In this document: positions 48,440 to 60,649 of the stretch, in pieces
Position numbering within the stretch: the first letter of the stretch is position 1
How the letters are laid out: every line of letters begins with the position of its first letter
From: Talpa occidentalis
Lineage: Eukaryota; Chordata; Mammalia; Eulipotyphla; Talpidae
Direction: 5' to 3'
Assembly: GCF_014898055.3 (NCBI RefSeq)
Contig: NW_023602073.1
Coordinates: forward strand, 80,146,678-80,210,677
Length of the DNA stretch: 64,000 bases
The notes under the pieces: model-generated
What the model saw: the letters and a program-made list of their open reading frames with translations, nothing else
Database searches by the model: none
What the model was told of the DNA's origin: nothing
Position numbers and translations under genes: made by a program

Positions 48440-49500
48440 TAAAACAGATGTGAAATGCAAACAAAATATTAAAAAATGGAAATATATCAAATTAAAAAAA
48501 AAGTGATGCACAGAAATGAATAAATGGTGTGGTTGTTTCTCAGTACTTAACATGTATCCTAAAATTTTTCAAACTACCATATAAATGTATAGTAGACACA
48601 TACTTTGAGAAATAAGACTCTTCCTCTGTTTTGAAAGCAATTACTATTTGACATATTCTAATGTTACGTTTTAATTTATCCACTTTTTGATTATCCCTGC
48701 TTGTCTAATTTTATTTCTTACTTTAGACACTAAAATATGTAAAATTAACATTTCAGAGTCTACTTACAATCAGTATATTAGCCCTTAATGTGAAATTTTG
48801 AAAATTACCATTATATAGACTCTTTAATTCCTCTTTGATACTTTAATTTTTATATATTATTGTGGTATATATCAGAAACAACAATAGCTACAAATTTTGG
48901 TTGCAGTCACCAAATAAATGTTCATGGACTCTACAATAAAATAGTTTCTCATATATACCCACTCAGATAGTTACCAATTCTATTAGTCCTCATTCTGATG
49001 TTTTATGACTTTTGTCTGAACAATATTTTTTATTAAATTTTTTGAATGGGCTTATTGCCAACAAATTAGTTTGTCTTTATTTCACCTTCTTTCCTTAAGA
49101 ATTAAAACACATTTGATATAATAAACTAGTCATCAGTTTTCAGCTTAAAAAGTAAAGTCAAAAATATTTTTAAGTCAAAAATATTTGAAAGCAAAAATAT
49201 GTTTCACATTATGTAAATAGTGCTGAATAATGACAAGACAATAGCAATTAATATTTAAAACAAAACTGATATTGAAAGAATAATATTTTGTGCATCATGT
49301 AGGATTCGATCATAGAGATACTGCCACTAGAAATGATAGTGTATATGATCTGATTTTATATAAAATATGTGTAAGTGTGCTCCTTCAGTTTAGTACACCT
49401 ATTGCTTTTGATTTTGGTGCTGGGCTTGAAGAACACACAAGTCTTCCAGCAAGGAAATATGAATATGAAATGGAGAGTAAGGGCTAACTGGAACTCATGA
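48440..49500. other. No gene recognised
   Basis: AT-rich DNA with no clear repeat. Confidence 0.4.
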
Positions 49501-49809
49501 ATGCCAGATAAATTCTGCACTGATCTCTCAGCCTCCAGTCTTGGTGATGAAGGAAACATCCCAGAAAAAAATGGTGTCCAGGAATTGCAGAAAATGAAGA
49601 TTTGATGGGAGATGAAGGAACTATGGGACTGGCTGCTGTCGCAGGCCAACAAGGTGAGCCAGCAAATCTGCAACAGTGTTTGTGAACTACTGCATCACCC
49701 GAGTCTGCACTGCCCATCCCAGTTGAAAAAAGAACTTGGCTGCAGAATGACTTTTGTCTTCCAAATTTCACACAAAATGTCCCTTGTGACTCATGATCTA
49801 GAAATATAG
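49501..49809 (+). pseudogene. Possible pseudogene fragment, unidentified
   Basis: One frame starting with ATG at 49501 runs about 103 codons with a single TGA near codon 35, fewer stops than expected for the local AT content. The peptide after the stop begins MKELWDWLLSQ and has the composition of a real protein (KVSQQICNSVCELL). Downstream, ATTAAATATA/AATAAAATG motifs near 49980-50010 could be a 3' end. I recognise no protein family; a decayed ERV or LINE frame is equally possible. Confidence 0.2.
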
Positions 49810-50029
49810 AACAGGAAAACTCCGTACCAGCAAAGCTTAGTTCACCAACAGATCCATAACAATGAGCACGAGGACATATATTGGTCTATGTAATTAGAGG
49901 AGTTACTGTAAACATCAGTGTTTTCTCTGTGCAAACAAATAGCATGCATTCTTAGTGTACTAATGTAAGTTGTACTTTATTAAATATATTTTTATTATTT
50001 TAATAAAATGTAATTAATTTGCCATTCAT

Positions 50030-50570
50030 TTTCAAAACTATATCATCTCAGGAGCACATCTTAATGTCTCCCCCTTTGTACATGTTTCACTCACCTGCCA
50101 CAAACCGCCGTCACACTGCTCTCCCTGTTCTACCTCCTCCACCTTTCCCCTCCCTTCTGGTAACCACCATATTTTTCACAGAGCTTAGGAATCATTTTTG
50201 TTTTATTTTGTCAATTTGGTTGTTGTTGTTATTTATAATCTATAAATGAGTGCAACTATCTAGTAATTCTTTCCAACTCTGATTTTTCACATAGCACAAT
50301 AACTTTGACATCCATCCATATTGTCACAAAAAGCATAATTTCATCTTTTTTAATAGCTGAGAAGTGTTCCATTGAGTATATATATTAATTCCAAAATATC
50401 TTTATCCATCTGTAGGTTTAGGTTGTTTCATGACTTGGCTATTATGAACAATACTACTATGAACATAGGGGTGTTATGTCTTTTCATATTAGTGTTTTCA
50501 TATTCTTCAGATAAATACCTAGAAGGGGTATTGCTTAGTCATATGGCATTTCTGTTTTTAGGGTTTTTAA
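50030..50570 (-). mobile_element. L1 3' UTR and ORF2 end, antisense
   Basis: It includes the antisense L1 segments GAGAAGTGTTCCATTGAGTA, TTTATCCATCTGTAGGTTTA, GGCTATTATGAACAATACTA, ATGAACATAGGGGTG and TTCAGATAAATACCTAGAAG. Upstream (50090-50170) is C-rich antisense 3' UTR. Stops break every frame. Confidence 0.8.
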
Positions 50571-50769
50571 ATTATTTTTTAAATCATTTTTTATTTTTGA
50601 ACAATATTTGCTTCCCCCCACCCCTTCAGGTGTAGTCCCCATAGAATTCCCTTCATCAATGCACCCGTGCACCCATGCACCTCAGTCCCCTGTGCTCCTC
50701 TGATCCCGTTCCCTCCTCCTCTCCTGCAGTATGTCTCTGATTTATAATTGTCTGTTTTTGCTTTAAGGG

Positions 50770-50860
50770 AAATGCAAGTTAAAATGATAATGAGATATTG
50801 CTTCACACTTGTGACAATGGCCTATGTCAAAAATATTGGAAGGGAGGGGAGATGGGACTC
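50770..50860 (+). mobile_element. Short L1 ORF2 fragment, sense
   Basis: GGGAAATGCAAGTTAAAATG, AATGAGATATTGCTTCACAC and AATGGCCTATGTCAAAAAT match the sense strand of the L1 region equivalent to 26150-26210. It lies head-on to the antisense fragment just upstream, as in twin-primed or rearranged L1s. Confidence 0.55.
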
Positions 50861-51049
50861 TTATCCATGCTGCTGACATCAGATTGTCAAAATTGAACAA
50901 AAGGTCCCAGCCCTGTGTTTATGTATTTGCATGTTTTTTCTTCACGAGAAAGATCCTCTTACCAGGTCTGTGTGCTGCATAGTCTGTTCCTGACCCCCAG
51001 CTTTCTCATTCAACTTGAATGGTTGTACCCCAGGTGCTACTGGCTTTCT

Positions 51050-51320
51050 TTTCTTTCAAAGATTTATTTATACATACAAGAACTGGGGTATAGGCCAGAA
51101 GTGCGTGGGGTGAGAGGATTCAGTCGAGACAGAGTGGGGAACAATACAGACAGATGTACTGAAATACACTGCTGAGGGGAGCAGCGGGCAAGACAGGAGA
51201 GTTCTGCTTTGCCATGTGGGTTAGCTCCCTCGCGGGGGATCGAACTTGTGCAGTGCTGCAGTGGCTACAGATAGCTTCATAGTGCTGCGACTTAACCCCT
51301 TGTGCCACCAGGGAGGCCCC
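51050..51320 (-). mobile_element. SINE type B, full length
   Basis: Reverse copy with tail AAAGATTTATTTATACATAC and the head end TGTGCCACCAGGGAGGCCCC. TGCTACTGGCTTTC/TGCTGCTGCTTTTC on the two sides may be a decayed TSD. The head has a small duplication (TTGTGCAGTGCTGCAGTGG). Confidence 0.9.
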
Positions 51321-51324
51321 TGCT

Positions 51325-52270
51325 GCTGCTTTTCCTTCTCCCTATGGTATGACCTACCACCACAGCAAATTACTCACTTTCCACCTGTGGGAAGTAGCTG
51401 TGGCTGTTTTTCTTATTTCTAGTTTTGAAGGTGGAGAGATTACCTAGTTGGTCATGTGTGAGAAAGAGCTTTATCAAAAATTTGTTATTTTGCCATGTTG
51501 TAGGTGAGCCTTCAACAATTTATTATCATATCAATAAATTATACACCAGGAGAGGAAAATATGCTTCCAAATGAATTTTTAAACGTTATGAAGATTTGTG
51601 TATTCTGATTATTTTTTATTTCTTTTTTTTTATTTTCTGATACTTCTTTCATGTTCATTTCATCATAATTGTGTATAAATTCTAACATTCTGAAAATGTT
51701 AATAGAAGTAATCACATATTCTCTAGAGGAGTCAGAAAATACATAATTGTCCAAAGGAAAGTGACTGTTCTATATGAAAATTATGTTAAAAATGACATAC
51801 CTTATGGGGTGTAAGAACATTTTGTGAAACTCAATACAAGAAATAGAACCCAAAATTTATCTTCTTTATACCAATTTAATGCCCATTAAGAATCATAAAA
51901 GATAAAGTTAAATTGGTTCAACACTAAAATTCTATGATGCTTTTCAAACTAATGTAATGGTAATGTATAATTCAGATTTTGGGTTTCATTATCACTGAAA
52001 CAGAATGAGAGTAGAATTAAATATTTTATTCCCTGAAATACTAAAGTGCTAAATAATTCCACTAACCATCACAAACTGTTGGAATAAAAGAAATAAATTC
52101 AAACTGGAACTTTTTTACCTTAAGTATTATGATAAAAAGTTTTGATATTACATAATGAACAATTCTGAAAAACAAATATTATGTGTTTGTGTGTTTTTAA
52201 GGATTGAGAACTTATAGTCAGTCAATATTTGTCTCTAAATTTTTGAGGATTTTCACTCTCATCGAGCTTT
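51325..52270. other. No gene recognised
   Basis: AT-rich sequence, no supported feature. Confidence 0.4.
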
Positions 52271-52274
52271 GTTA

Positions 52275-52505
52275 ACTAAACCAGCAGTCAACAAACTAGA
52301 AACCCAGAACCAAATCCTCCTCACACCTATTTGTTTTGTACCTCAAGATAAAAAGTGATTTTTCATTATTAAAGGTTGTAAAATATACTAACAAAAAAGA
52401 CAAACCATAAAACAGAAAAAGAAGGTGCAACAAAGTGTGTAGATGGTCCACAGTCTAAAATATTTATGGACCTGACCATTCACAGCAGATTTGCCATCCT
52501 TTGGA
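52275..52505 (+). mobile_element. hAT-type DNA transposon relic (non-autonomous)
   Basis: The two ends carry related inverted motifs, CCAGCAGTCAACAAACTAG at the left and GCAGATTTGCCATCCTTT at the right, as in the CAGGGGTCGGCAAACT...termini of an abundant mammalian hAT repeat. Internal segments AACCCAGAACCAAATCC (counterpart of GGGCCAAATCCGGCC) and GTCTAAAATATTTATGGACC (GCCTAAAATATTTACTATC) agree. No transposase is present. Confidence 0.6.
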
Positions 52506-52509
52506 CTTG

Positions 52510-55500
52510 ACAGAGTTTTCACACATCATGGATTATTTATATGATATTCACATTGACACATTGAACTTAATATATATTTGACATTTAATAAATACTAAAT
52601 AAATATGGAAGAGTCATGTCAAGTCTGGAATTAATAATATAGCTGTTTAAAAAATTTTCTAGTAACAACTACCAGTACACTGTAGGAGGATTATGGACTG
52701 GTGTGGCAAAATAGCTATTGTATGCACAAAATTCACACTTGCCCTTTTCCTTATATGAAGTTGCTCTGGAAAATGACTAGTAAATGACTTATTTGGAAAG
52801 TGAACTTGTGACCAGCTCTTCCTTGAATGAGTAAGCACCTTGCTGGAGTCAGAGAAAAATCAAAATACAACATAATAGAGACAAATATACTCAATGTATG
52901 TATCATAATATGTCACAAAGTATTTGTACATATTGGGATGAATCATGCATTGTATTGCATCTCAAAATCACTCATCTACATATATGATTTGACAGACTGC
53001 CAGATGTGTACATGTATTCAGTTATAATAAAAATAGATTTTACATACAGATTTGCCTCTGGCGATATTCCCAATGGTTGTAGTCTACTAGTTGAAAACTA
53101 TTGGCATGGACTATCTAAATTTCTGCCAGCTACTTGACCCCAGAGTGGCTCATTATTTTTATGCAATTATAAAATTTATGATTGAGAAGCATCTCCACTT
53201 TAAAATTTATGATTAGAGTAAAAAAATGAACTTGACCAGAATATCTAAACAAACTGAACACTATATATAATTAAGAGAAAGAGGTAAAATGAGTGACAAT
53301 CATTAACCCAGTTTACTTTTTTTTTTTCTGACAAGATCTATCTGAGGCATTGTCTTCATATTAAATTGAAATCACTTTAATTTAAAATGATATGCATATT
53401 TCTACACAAATTCCTTAAATTATTCTTGATAGTGTTGCCACAGTAAGCATAAGTACTTCAGCACAAAAGTGCATAAGAGAATGATGGACTCATACAAAAG
53501 CACTAATGGGGTAGAGAATTGAAACAGTGGAGGTAAGAGCCTGTAGGTCAATCCACTCATTATCTGATGAGGTAGATACCACGTGCTAACCCAGTGAACA
53601 TTTTCTCTTAGTTCCTGGGTCACTTATTAGCCCCCAAGTCATAATTTGGTGCGACCTATATGGGTTATTCCACTGCATCTGCAAATGCTATGTAAAATAT
53701 TTGTTCTTGTAATGTCTAGGAAGATATCCTTCCCTATAATAATAAAGGGTGGCTGAAAGAAGGTTGTTTGAGGTACCACTCTCTGTCTGGATGTTTGTGT
53801 GTTTTCATGCCTTCTTGCAATCATAAATTTGTACCCTGTAGATATGGACTTTAATAATGAACAACATCTTAGTTCTTCATGAAATCTGTGTCATTGAATA
53901 AACTTGGAACTACTTAGCAATATTGTTTATCTGTTTTAGAAATATTGTGGAGAGGCATTGTGAAGGATAAGATAAATAACCTTAAGTTTTAATACATAGT
54001 CAGGATTTAAAGTTGAAAATATCCCTAACCCCTGTCTTCAGGTATATTGTAGTGATGTAATATATATACTACAAAAAATATGAGAATCAACCCTAATATT
54101 TGCCTCAACATCTTTTTCTAGGTATTTTGAATATGGGAGCTCACTTAATTGTAAAAACAACATTCTAAGAAAAACATTAATATACTGGTTATTACAAAGA
54201 TAACTTGACAGTATAATGTTTTATGTATGTATGTGTGTGTGTGATATATATAAACTTAACAAGTATTTAATCCCAAACAGTTGGGTTTAAATAGAAGCAT
54301 GGATTTAACTACTAAATTACAAGAATTTTTTAAGAAAAATAAATTTCATGGAAAACAATATTCCTAAGGAACAAATTGCAATGTGTAATTTTGAATGTTT
54401 GTATACTATTTATAATCTATCATTGAAATTAAAATATCTCTAAATTTTCATAAAAGCCTGTATATTTTCTTCTTGTCATATACCAATCAACTTGATTAAA
54501 TTTATTTATCTCTACTCCAGAAAAGGCAGGAAGAATAGAACCATGATGGAACAATTGAAAAGTTTAAAATGGGGTTATGGAGTCTTATATTTTGTAGCTT
54601 TTCATAAATAAGCATATAAATATTTCTATATAAATATATTTTTGTAATAAGAGTCATATAACTGAATAGCTAAGAATTTTATTTTCCCTCTAGTGAACAA
54701 CTGTGATGTATTTGCTGGCATCTACATTCCTGATTGGCTGAATTTTTGTAATTCACCACTAAAAATTAAAAGAATACCTATGTGGTAGAAATTATATGTG
54801 GTCATCATCTATATTTCTACTTCTTTTCCATTATTGGTAAAAGTAATAATTTCAGAAAGATATACAAATAGGGTTAGATCTATTGATATGGTTATTTATA
54901 TATGAGATACTGTGATATATTAGGATATTATTTGGGACATTATTTTCCTTTAGAACAAGTAGAATAATATTATTTTAAACTTATTTCCAGATTATTAATT
55001 TCATTAAGTACTTTCATAACCCAATATTCTCTGTGACCCTTCTTGTGAATCTAATACTCCAGACTTTCATCCCATTGTCTGGGGTCTCAGTCTCCCTTCC
55101 ATGTGCTTTGTAAGTAAGTTGAATTATAAGCTTCACTTTGATATTTCACATTTGCTTCTGAACCCTTTACATAGGATTAACCTATTTTTTAAGCTCACTG
55201 AAATCTAAGTCAGGAAAGAATCCTCTTGAGCTTAATGTAGTGTGGGGGTATGCATATTATTATATATACTTTCAATGTCCAGGGCACTGACTTGACTTGG
55301 GGAAGGAAGATGTGGAACAATGATAAAACTGGCAGAATCAGATAGGAGAAAATAAGTTTTGTGTAAGGTCTTATTTCACTCTGCATTATATATATATATA
55401 TTTTCAGATATACTGCAGGCTATTTCAATGCAGACTATGGAATTTACATAGAATTATTATTTTTTAAACAAACAGGAAGGAAGAAAATACTGCATTATGT

Positions 55501-55955
55501 GAAATGAATTACATTTACTAAATTTTCCATCCAGTTGTCATGACAACCCTCATATTTTCCATAATGTGTAGACTATTAAGTATTGAAGTAGATGTGCTTA
55601 AAAAAAAAATACTAACATTCAGGGAGGCATTTTTTTCTATTAGAACTCTTTGAAAGGACCACAGGATTATTACGCTTCAGCAAACAACCTGTCATCCTTT
55701 GGATCACAATATGGGTGAGAAAAGCATGAAAAACACCTGATAATATCAGAGTTTGATGAGATCTTCCTTAATTGGTACTTCACTTAAAGAAGGTACTGCA
55801 AACATCAGCAGATGTTTGAGTCCTATTTATGGAATCTGTGACAGCTTTTGTCCAGCTAATGTTGAACATCTTTAATGACTGAATTAACCACTTCTATAAG
55901 GATCTTGCTTCCCAGTGAAGAAATGCTGAACTTTAGAACTAAACATCTCCTTTCA
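52510..55955. other. No gene or clear repeat recognised; longest SINE-poor stretch
   Basis: About 3.4 kb of AT-rich sequence with short frames only, and small TA/TG patches at about 54220-54250 and 55388-55402. No local SINE copy is present, which contrasts with the window average of about one per 2.2 kb. Confidence 0.45.
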
Positions 55956-55959
55956 TCTT

Positions 55960-56395
55960 TGTAGGGGCAGGACAGGCCACTGAGCAGGTTTTCTGATCCC
56001 ATACAGATCCCATACAGGGTAAAGGTGGAGTCAGAGTCCTCAGTGGGTTTGCAGGCCTTTTATTGGGATTGACCAGGCATACAGCAGGCAGTGGCGCTGG
56101 GGGGCCGGTAGGCTGGCAGGCCTCCCAGCCCCCAGCAGGTCTTCACTTTGGGCTCTCCGGCCTTCTCTCAGCTTCTGCTTCTCTTGCTTCTCCCTCGGCT
56201 TCTGCTCGACTTCTGCTGGTGTTCCTGTGATGCCGCCATTAAAAGCCCAGTCTTAGCCCAGGTGAATCCCACCTACCTATGCCCACACCCTATTCCAGGT
56301 GCCCGCCATCAGGCATGCATTCAGGACCGCAAGGATCCATCATCTATACTGTTGGTGTGAGGGCAGAAAAGCTTGACATTTTTCCTTACCCTACA
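55960..56395 (-). mobile_element. Solo LTR, family C, with 5 bp TSD
   Basis: On the minus strand the 436 bp LTR begins TGTAGGGTAAGG and ends CTGCCCCTACA. It has a purine-rich AGAAGC/GAGAAG tract, CCAATAAAAGGCCTGC as polyadenylation signal, and CACTGAGGACTCTGACTC after it, all matching the copy at 22144-22554 (its counterpart reads CACCGAGGACAACAGGACTC). ATCTT flanks both ends (55955-55959 and 56396-56400). The element is GC-richer than its surroundings. Confidence 0.9.
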
Positions 56396-56399
56396 ATCT

Positions 56400-57155
56400 T
56401 CTGCTCACTTTTCTTTCTTTTGTAGTCATATGTTTGAAATCTTTTCCAAATCACTGCTCTTAAAATAATTAAAACTAGCACACATTTTAAATGAGTCCTT
56501 TAGTTACTGGATCAGAAAACATAATTCCCCATAACTTCTCATACAGCTTATTATAATTTTTTCCTATCCTGATGTTATTTTTTTATATGAGAGAGGTATC
56601 CCAGATTGTTCTAAATTAGAATTAAGAGAGCAAGTATCTTTTCCATCATTCTTTGTGCCTGATTACTTGAGAAATATTGAGTTTATTATTACTTATAGGT
56701 AATACACAACTGATTTCTAAAACAGGTTAGACAATAAAAGATATATCCTTGGAATATATCACTATTACTATATCCATTAAGTTACTGTGAAAACTAACAT
56801 AAATGGAGCCATTTTAAAATAGAATCAAAGATGCCATAGTAGAAAAAGCACTTATTTTATTTTATTGGGCCAAAGATCTTTGAATTGAGTCAAAAGGCAA
56901 TTATTTTACTAACTGAACTCTTGTTTGAGAACCCATTGAGCACATGAACATCCTAGTGACAAGGACTGAGGATTATGAACTTTTTGCCAGAGGACAGATC
57001 AGTGACGAATTATGTCTAGTTAAAATAGTTAAACTTGGTAACACTAATTTTTTTTTCTTTAACCACTTACCTCATCCTCCTATTTTCTTCCCATAAAATA
57101 CTCTAAATTTATTTTTTCTTGGGGCAAATTTTAGTATTTTATCTGAAATTGTATT
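56400..57155. other. No gene recognised
   Basis: AT-rich sequence without a supported feature. Confidence 0.4.
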
Positions 57156-57171
57156 CCTCAAATTGCAATCC

Positions 57172-57434
57172 TTTTTTTTTTAAAGATTTATTTATTTATG
57201 CATATGACAACTGGGATACAGGGCAGAGATGCAAGGGGTGAGAGGATTCACCAGACACAGAGTGGGGAGCAGAACAGGCAGACTGACTGAAGTACACTGC
57301 TGAGGGGAGCATCGGGTGAGACAGGAGAGTTCTGCTGCCACATGTGAGTAGCTCCCTGGCTGGCCAGGGATTGAACTTATGCTACAGAGGCTGCAGATTG
57401 CTGTGCTCAACTCCTTGCACCACCAGAGAGGCCC
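57172..57434 (-). mobile_element. SINE type B, full length
   Basis: Reverse copy with tail AAAGATTTATTTATTTATGC and head end CACCACCAGAGAGGCCCC. TSD CCTCAAATTGCAATCC (57156-57171) matches CCTCAAATTGCAATTC (57435-57450) except one base. The head has a deletion (GCTGCAGATTGCTGTGCTCA). Confidence 0.95.
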
Positions 57435-57741
57435 CCTCAAATTGCAATTCTTTAATCCCAAGTAAATACTTGATAACATTTTATTTAGGCACTTTACTTT
57501 TAGGTAATATTACTAATTTTTTTATTTGCAAGGTCAGTCTGTCTGGTCAGTCAGTCTGTAAAGTCTCTTTCTCTCTGCCACTCACCATGTCTTACTTAAG
57601 TCAAAATAAGCAATAAGCATTCGTAAAGAATGATCAAGGCATAACGTAATTCTATTTTGTTCAGAAAGCATTTACTATATAAACCTGAATAGAGTGACTT
57701 TTATTTTCCCTTAAATTTCTCCAACTTTCAAAGTCAATGCA

Positions 57742-58015
57742 GGGAGCTTTCCTGGTGGCTCAAGGGGTTAAGATGCAGCACTATGAAGCTATCTGCAGCC
57801 ACTGCAGCATGAGTTTGATCCCTGGCAATGGAGGTGACCCACATGGCACAGCAGACCTCTCCTGTCTTGCTTGCTGCTCCCCTCAGCAGTGTATTACAGT
57901 ACATCTGCCTGTTCTATACCCAACTCTATCTCTGGTGAGTCCTCTCAACTCTGTATCTCTGGCCTGCACTCCAGCTCTTGTATGCATAAATAAATAAAAA
58001 TCTTTAAATTAAAAA
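57742..58015 (+). mobile_element. SINE type B, full length
   Basis: Head GGGAGCTTTCCTGGTGGCTC is decayed at the first bases. B box is GAGTTTGATCCCTGG. TSD AAGTCAATGCA before 57742 and AAATCAATGCA after the A tail. The tail ATAAATAAATAAAAATCTTT is followed by AAATTAAAAAA. Confidence 0.9.
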
Positions 58016-58171
58016 AAAAATCAATGCAACCAATATTATTCACCTTCAGTTATGTGCTAAACACAATACTAGAAGACAGAGGAATCAAAATAAACTAGTG
58101 TTAAGAATCTACAGAGTAAAGCTAATATCTCCATGGAAATTTCAATCTAAAAGTTAAGTTGTTTCACGTGG

Positions 58172-58528
58172 TGCTATAGACTGAATGTGTTCCTACTAAA
58201 TTCATATGTGGAAACCAATTCTCCAGTGTAGTGGTATCTGGAGATAGGACTTTTGGTGTGTGACTATATATTAATTGTGATGACCTCATGAAATAATTAC
58301 TGCATTATATAGGTAAAAAAAAAAATAAAAGAACTTCCTCACCCTTTCATCCATGCCAGCTATTAAGTGTTTAGAAGTCACCTGTCTGTGACCTAGGAAG
58401 TAGGTTCTCACCTGGCATGAGATCTGCCAAAATCTTGATCTTGGAATTGTGAACTGTGAGAAATAAATCTCTATATTTTATAATCTATAGTATTCTGTTA
58501 TGGCCACCTTAACAGTCTAAGTTAGACA
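58172..58528 (+). mobile_element. MLT1-type MaLR LTR
   Basis: It starts TGCTATAGACTGAATGTG and follows the MLT1 order: AAATTCATATGTGGAAACC, AGTGGTATCTGGAGATAGGA, TGTGACCTAGGAAGTAGG, TTGATCTTGGAATTGTGAAC, TGTGAGAAATAAATCTCTA (polyadenylation) and TTCTGTTATGGCCACC, ending with AACAGTCTAAGTTAGACA. About 20-25% diverged by eye, so it is an old insertion common to many eutherians. Confidence 0.85.
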
Positions 58529-58739
58529 TGCAGAGATTATCATTCCAGAACAGAGAGGAAATATCAAGACAATTCTGTAGGTTTCCTCAGAAGTGATGAT
58601 GATAGCTAATTCTTGAGAATGAAAGGAAGGATTTGTCCAAGATTTGTTGGAAGAGTGTTTCTGACAGAGATAACATTGTGATGATAAAATGCAGTTGTAT
58701 AAAATAGACATAGATGAGGAATAATAAGACAGAAACCTT

Positions 58740-58994
58740 TTTAAAAAAATTATTTATTTATACATACAAGAGCTGAGGTGTAGGCCAGAGGTGTGGGGGT
58801 GGGGTTTGTGTGTGAGAAGATTCACCAGAGACAGAATGGGGAGCAGAACAGGCAGATTCACTGAAATACACTGCTGAGGACAGCAGCAGGTGAGACAGGA
58901 GAGGTTTGCTAAGCTGTGTGGGTTAGCTCCCTGCAGTGGCTGCTGATAGCTTGATATTGCTGAAACTTAACCTCTTACACTGCAAGGGAGACCC
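58740..58994 (-). mobile_element. SINE type B, diverged
   Basis: Reverse copy with tail AAAATTATTTATTTATACAT and head end ACTGCAAGGGAGACCC. The head lost its B-box region (CTCCCTGCAGTGGCTGCTGA joins directly). A GGTGTGGGGGTGGGGTTTGTG expansion lies in the body (about 58789-58810). The flanking TTTTTAAA-like bases are too simple to call a TSD. Confidence 0.85.
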
Positions 58995-58999
58995 TTCTT

Positions 59000-60040
59000 A
59001 AAGCATAAATCTTTACAGACAAAGCAGAACCTTGGATGACTTGTTCCAAAGTTTGGATTGATCTGGTGTGATGATCCATTGATGAGTTTTAAGAACCTTT
59101 ATGATGGAGATCTCTATTGTTTTCTCATGGGAATCCATACTGTATCCTTAATTAGCTAGAAAGAGTACTTGAAGGTAAGGATTTACATCTAATATGATAT
59201 AATATTTAGTATACATTTACTAAAAAAGGAATAAAGTTAAATATTGACGCATCCCTACAATATCGTTTTGTAAGAATTTATCTGATGTATCTTTCAAGGA
59301 TTATTGTCAGTTGCATTGTCATGTGGAAGAAATGGTGAGGAAGTTCTTTGGCATCTTTGGCCCTCAATTGTTATCAGATGTTATCATTTTATATTAAATA
59401 CATCATAAAGACATCACGTAATCCCTTAACATAAAACATCAGCTACTTTAAAAATATTTTTTAGATTCCACAGCTGTGAAAGTTTTACTTTCTTCAGGAT
59501 ATCTGTGAGACATTTTGACATCTGCCTTATAGTCTGTAAAATGTTGAACAATTGAACGTAAAATCTTTTAAACAATACTTCTAATAGAGCAGTAATTTGC
59601 AAAGTTTGAACCTCAATGCATGCGTTTACTAGTTTACTAGTGCGTTTACTAGTGCGTTTACTGTATTGATTCATTTTATGTGTCTGAGAATTAATTCATA
59701 TCTACAAAAAATTACATAATCATTATACTTTTGTGACAATTCACATTCGAGAAAACAAAGCTGAATCTTGGCACAAGGTGCATGAGATTGCTGCTGAGTC
59801 AAAACAAGCCAGAACACATGGCATCAAACAGGTATCACTCATGAACAATAAATTACAGCACATACTTGCTACTAAATCCCAAAAGAAAGTCTTTTATGGT
59901 CCTTTTAAATAGTGCTATTAGACACAAAACATATAAAATGTATTTCAACACATTGATTTATGGCTACCTTTGTCTTCAGAAAATCTAAGTAATCATGGGG
60001 AAGATATCAAGATCAAGATTTTTGTTCTAACTCTGTTATT
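59000..60040. other. No gene recognised; small tandem repeat
   Basis: Apart from the TGCGTTTACTAG repeat at 59621-59663 there is no recognised feature. Confidence 0.4.
59621..59663. repeat. TGCGTTTACTAG tandem repeat
   Basis: TGCGTTTACTAG at 59621-59632, TTTACTAG at 59633-59640, TGCGTTTACTAG at 59641-59652 and TGCGTTTACT at 59653-59662 form a short perfect 12 bp repeat with an 8 bp variant unit. It retains CpG in each full unit. Confidence 0.9.
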
Positions 60041-60042
60041 GA

Positions 60043-60617
60043 TGTTAGCAGGCAGACTGAGTGGGACCCCGGGAGCCTCCAGCCTTACACTCTGTAAAGG
60101 GATTCGGCCATCCGCTACTTAAAGACAAAGCATGCTCAAGTTCTTTAATAGAATGATTTTGCATAGTAAGGGAAAAAGAAAAAGTTCACAGTTTCCCAGC
60201 GCAACACCCCAAGTTACACATTCCCTGGCTGTTCAATGCCCAGCCAAATAGGGTTGGCCCAAAGCAGGTCTGTTGAGGCCCAGTAACTTGCCATAGAATC
60301 TAAGGTACCTTTTGGCAAGGAACCATGAGAAAGAACAAAAGGGATCAAGCAAGTCTACAAAGAAATGATAAAATTAAAGGCTGCCATTGTCTGTCCCTCC
60401 TGTGCCCCCCACCCCCTGTCTCTTTCAGGTGTCTCTGAAAGTCTCAGAAGTCTGAGAAGCAAGCATGTCTTCCTCCACATGTCTCCCTCTGACATGCATC
60501 TCTCCTCTTTGCTTCTGCCTATACTTTATATCTTCACCTGACTTCTCAGCTCACCCCTCATTAGGTGGGGCAGGGAATCTGAAACTCCTTTTTTTCAATG
60601 GAGATTCCTTTGTAACA
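60043..60617 (-). mobile_element. Candidate solo LTR, family F
   Basis: On the minus strand it begins near TGTTACAAAGGAATC, carries GATATAAAGTATAGGC (TATA, about 60522-60537) and a CTATTAAAGAACTTGAGC polyadenylation signal (about 60133-60150), and ends CTGCCTGCTAACA. The order and spacing are those of an LTR. The immediate flanks show no convincing duplication, so the boundaries may be a few bases off. Confidence 0.6.
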
Positions 60618-60649
60618 TACGCAAGTGACATAATAGAGATGACCTACTA

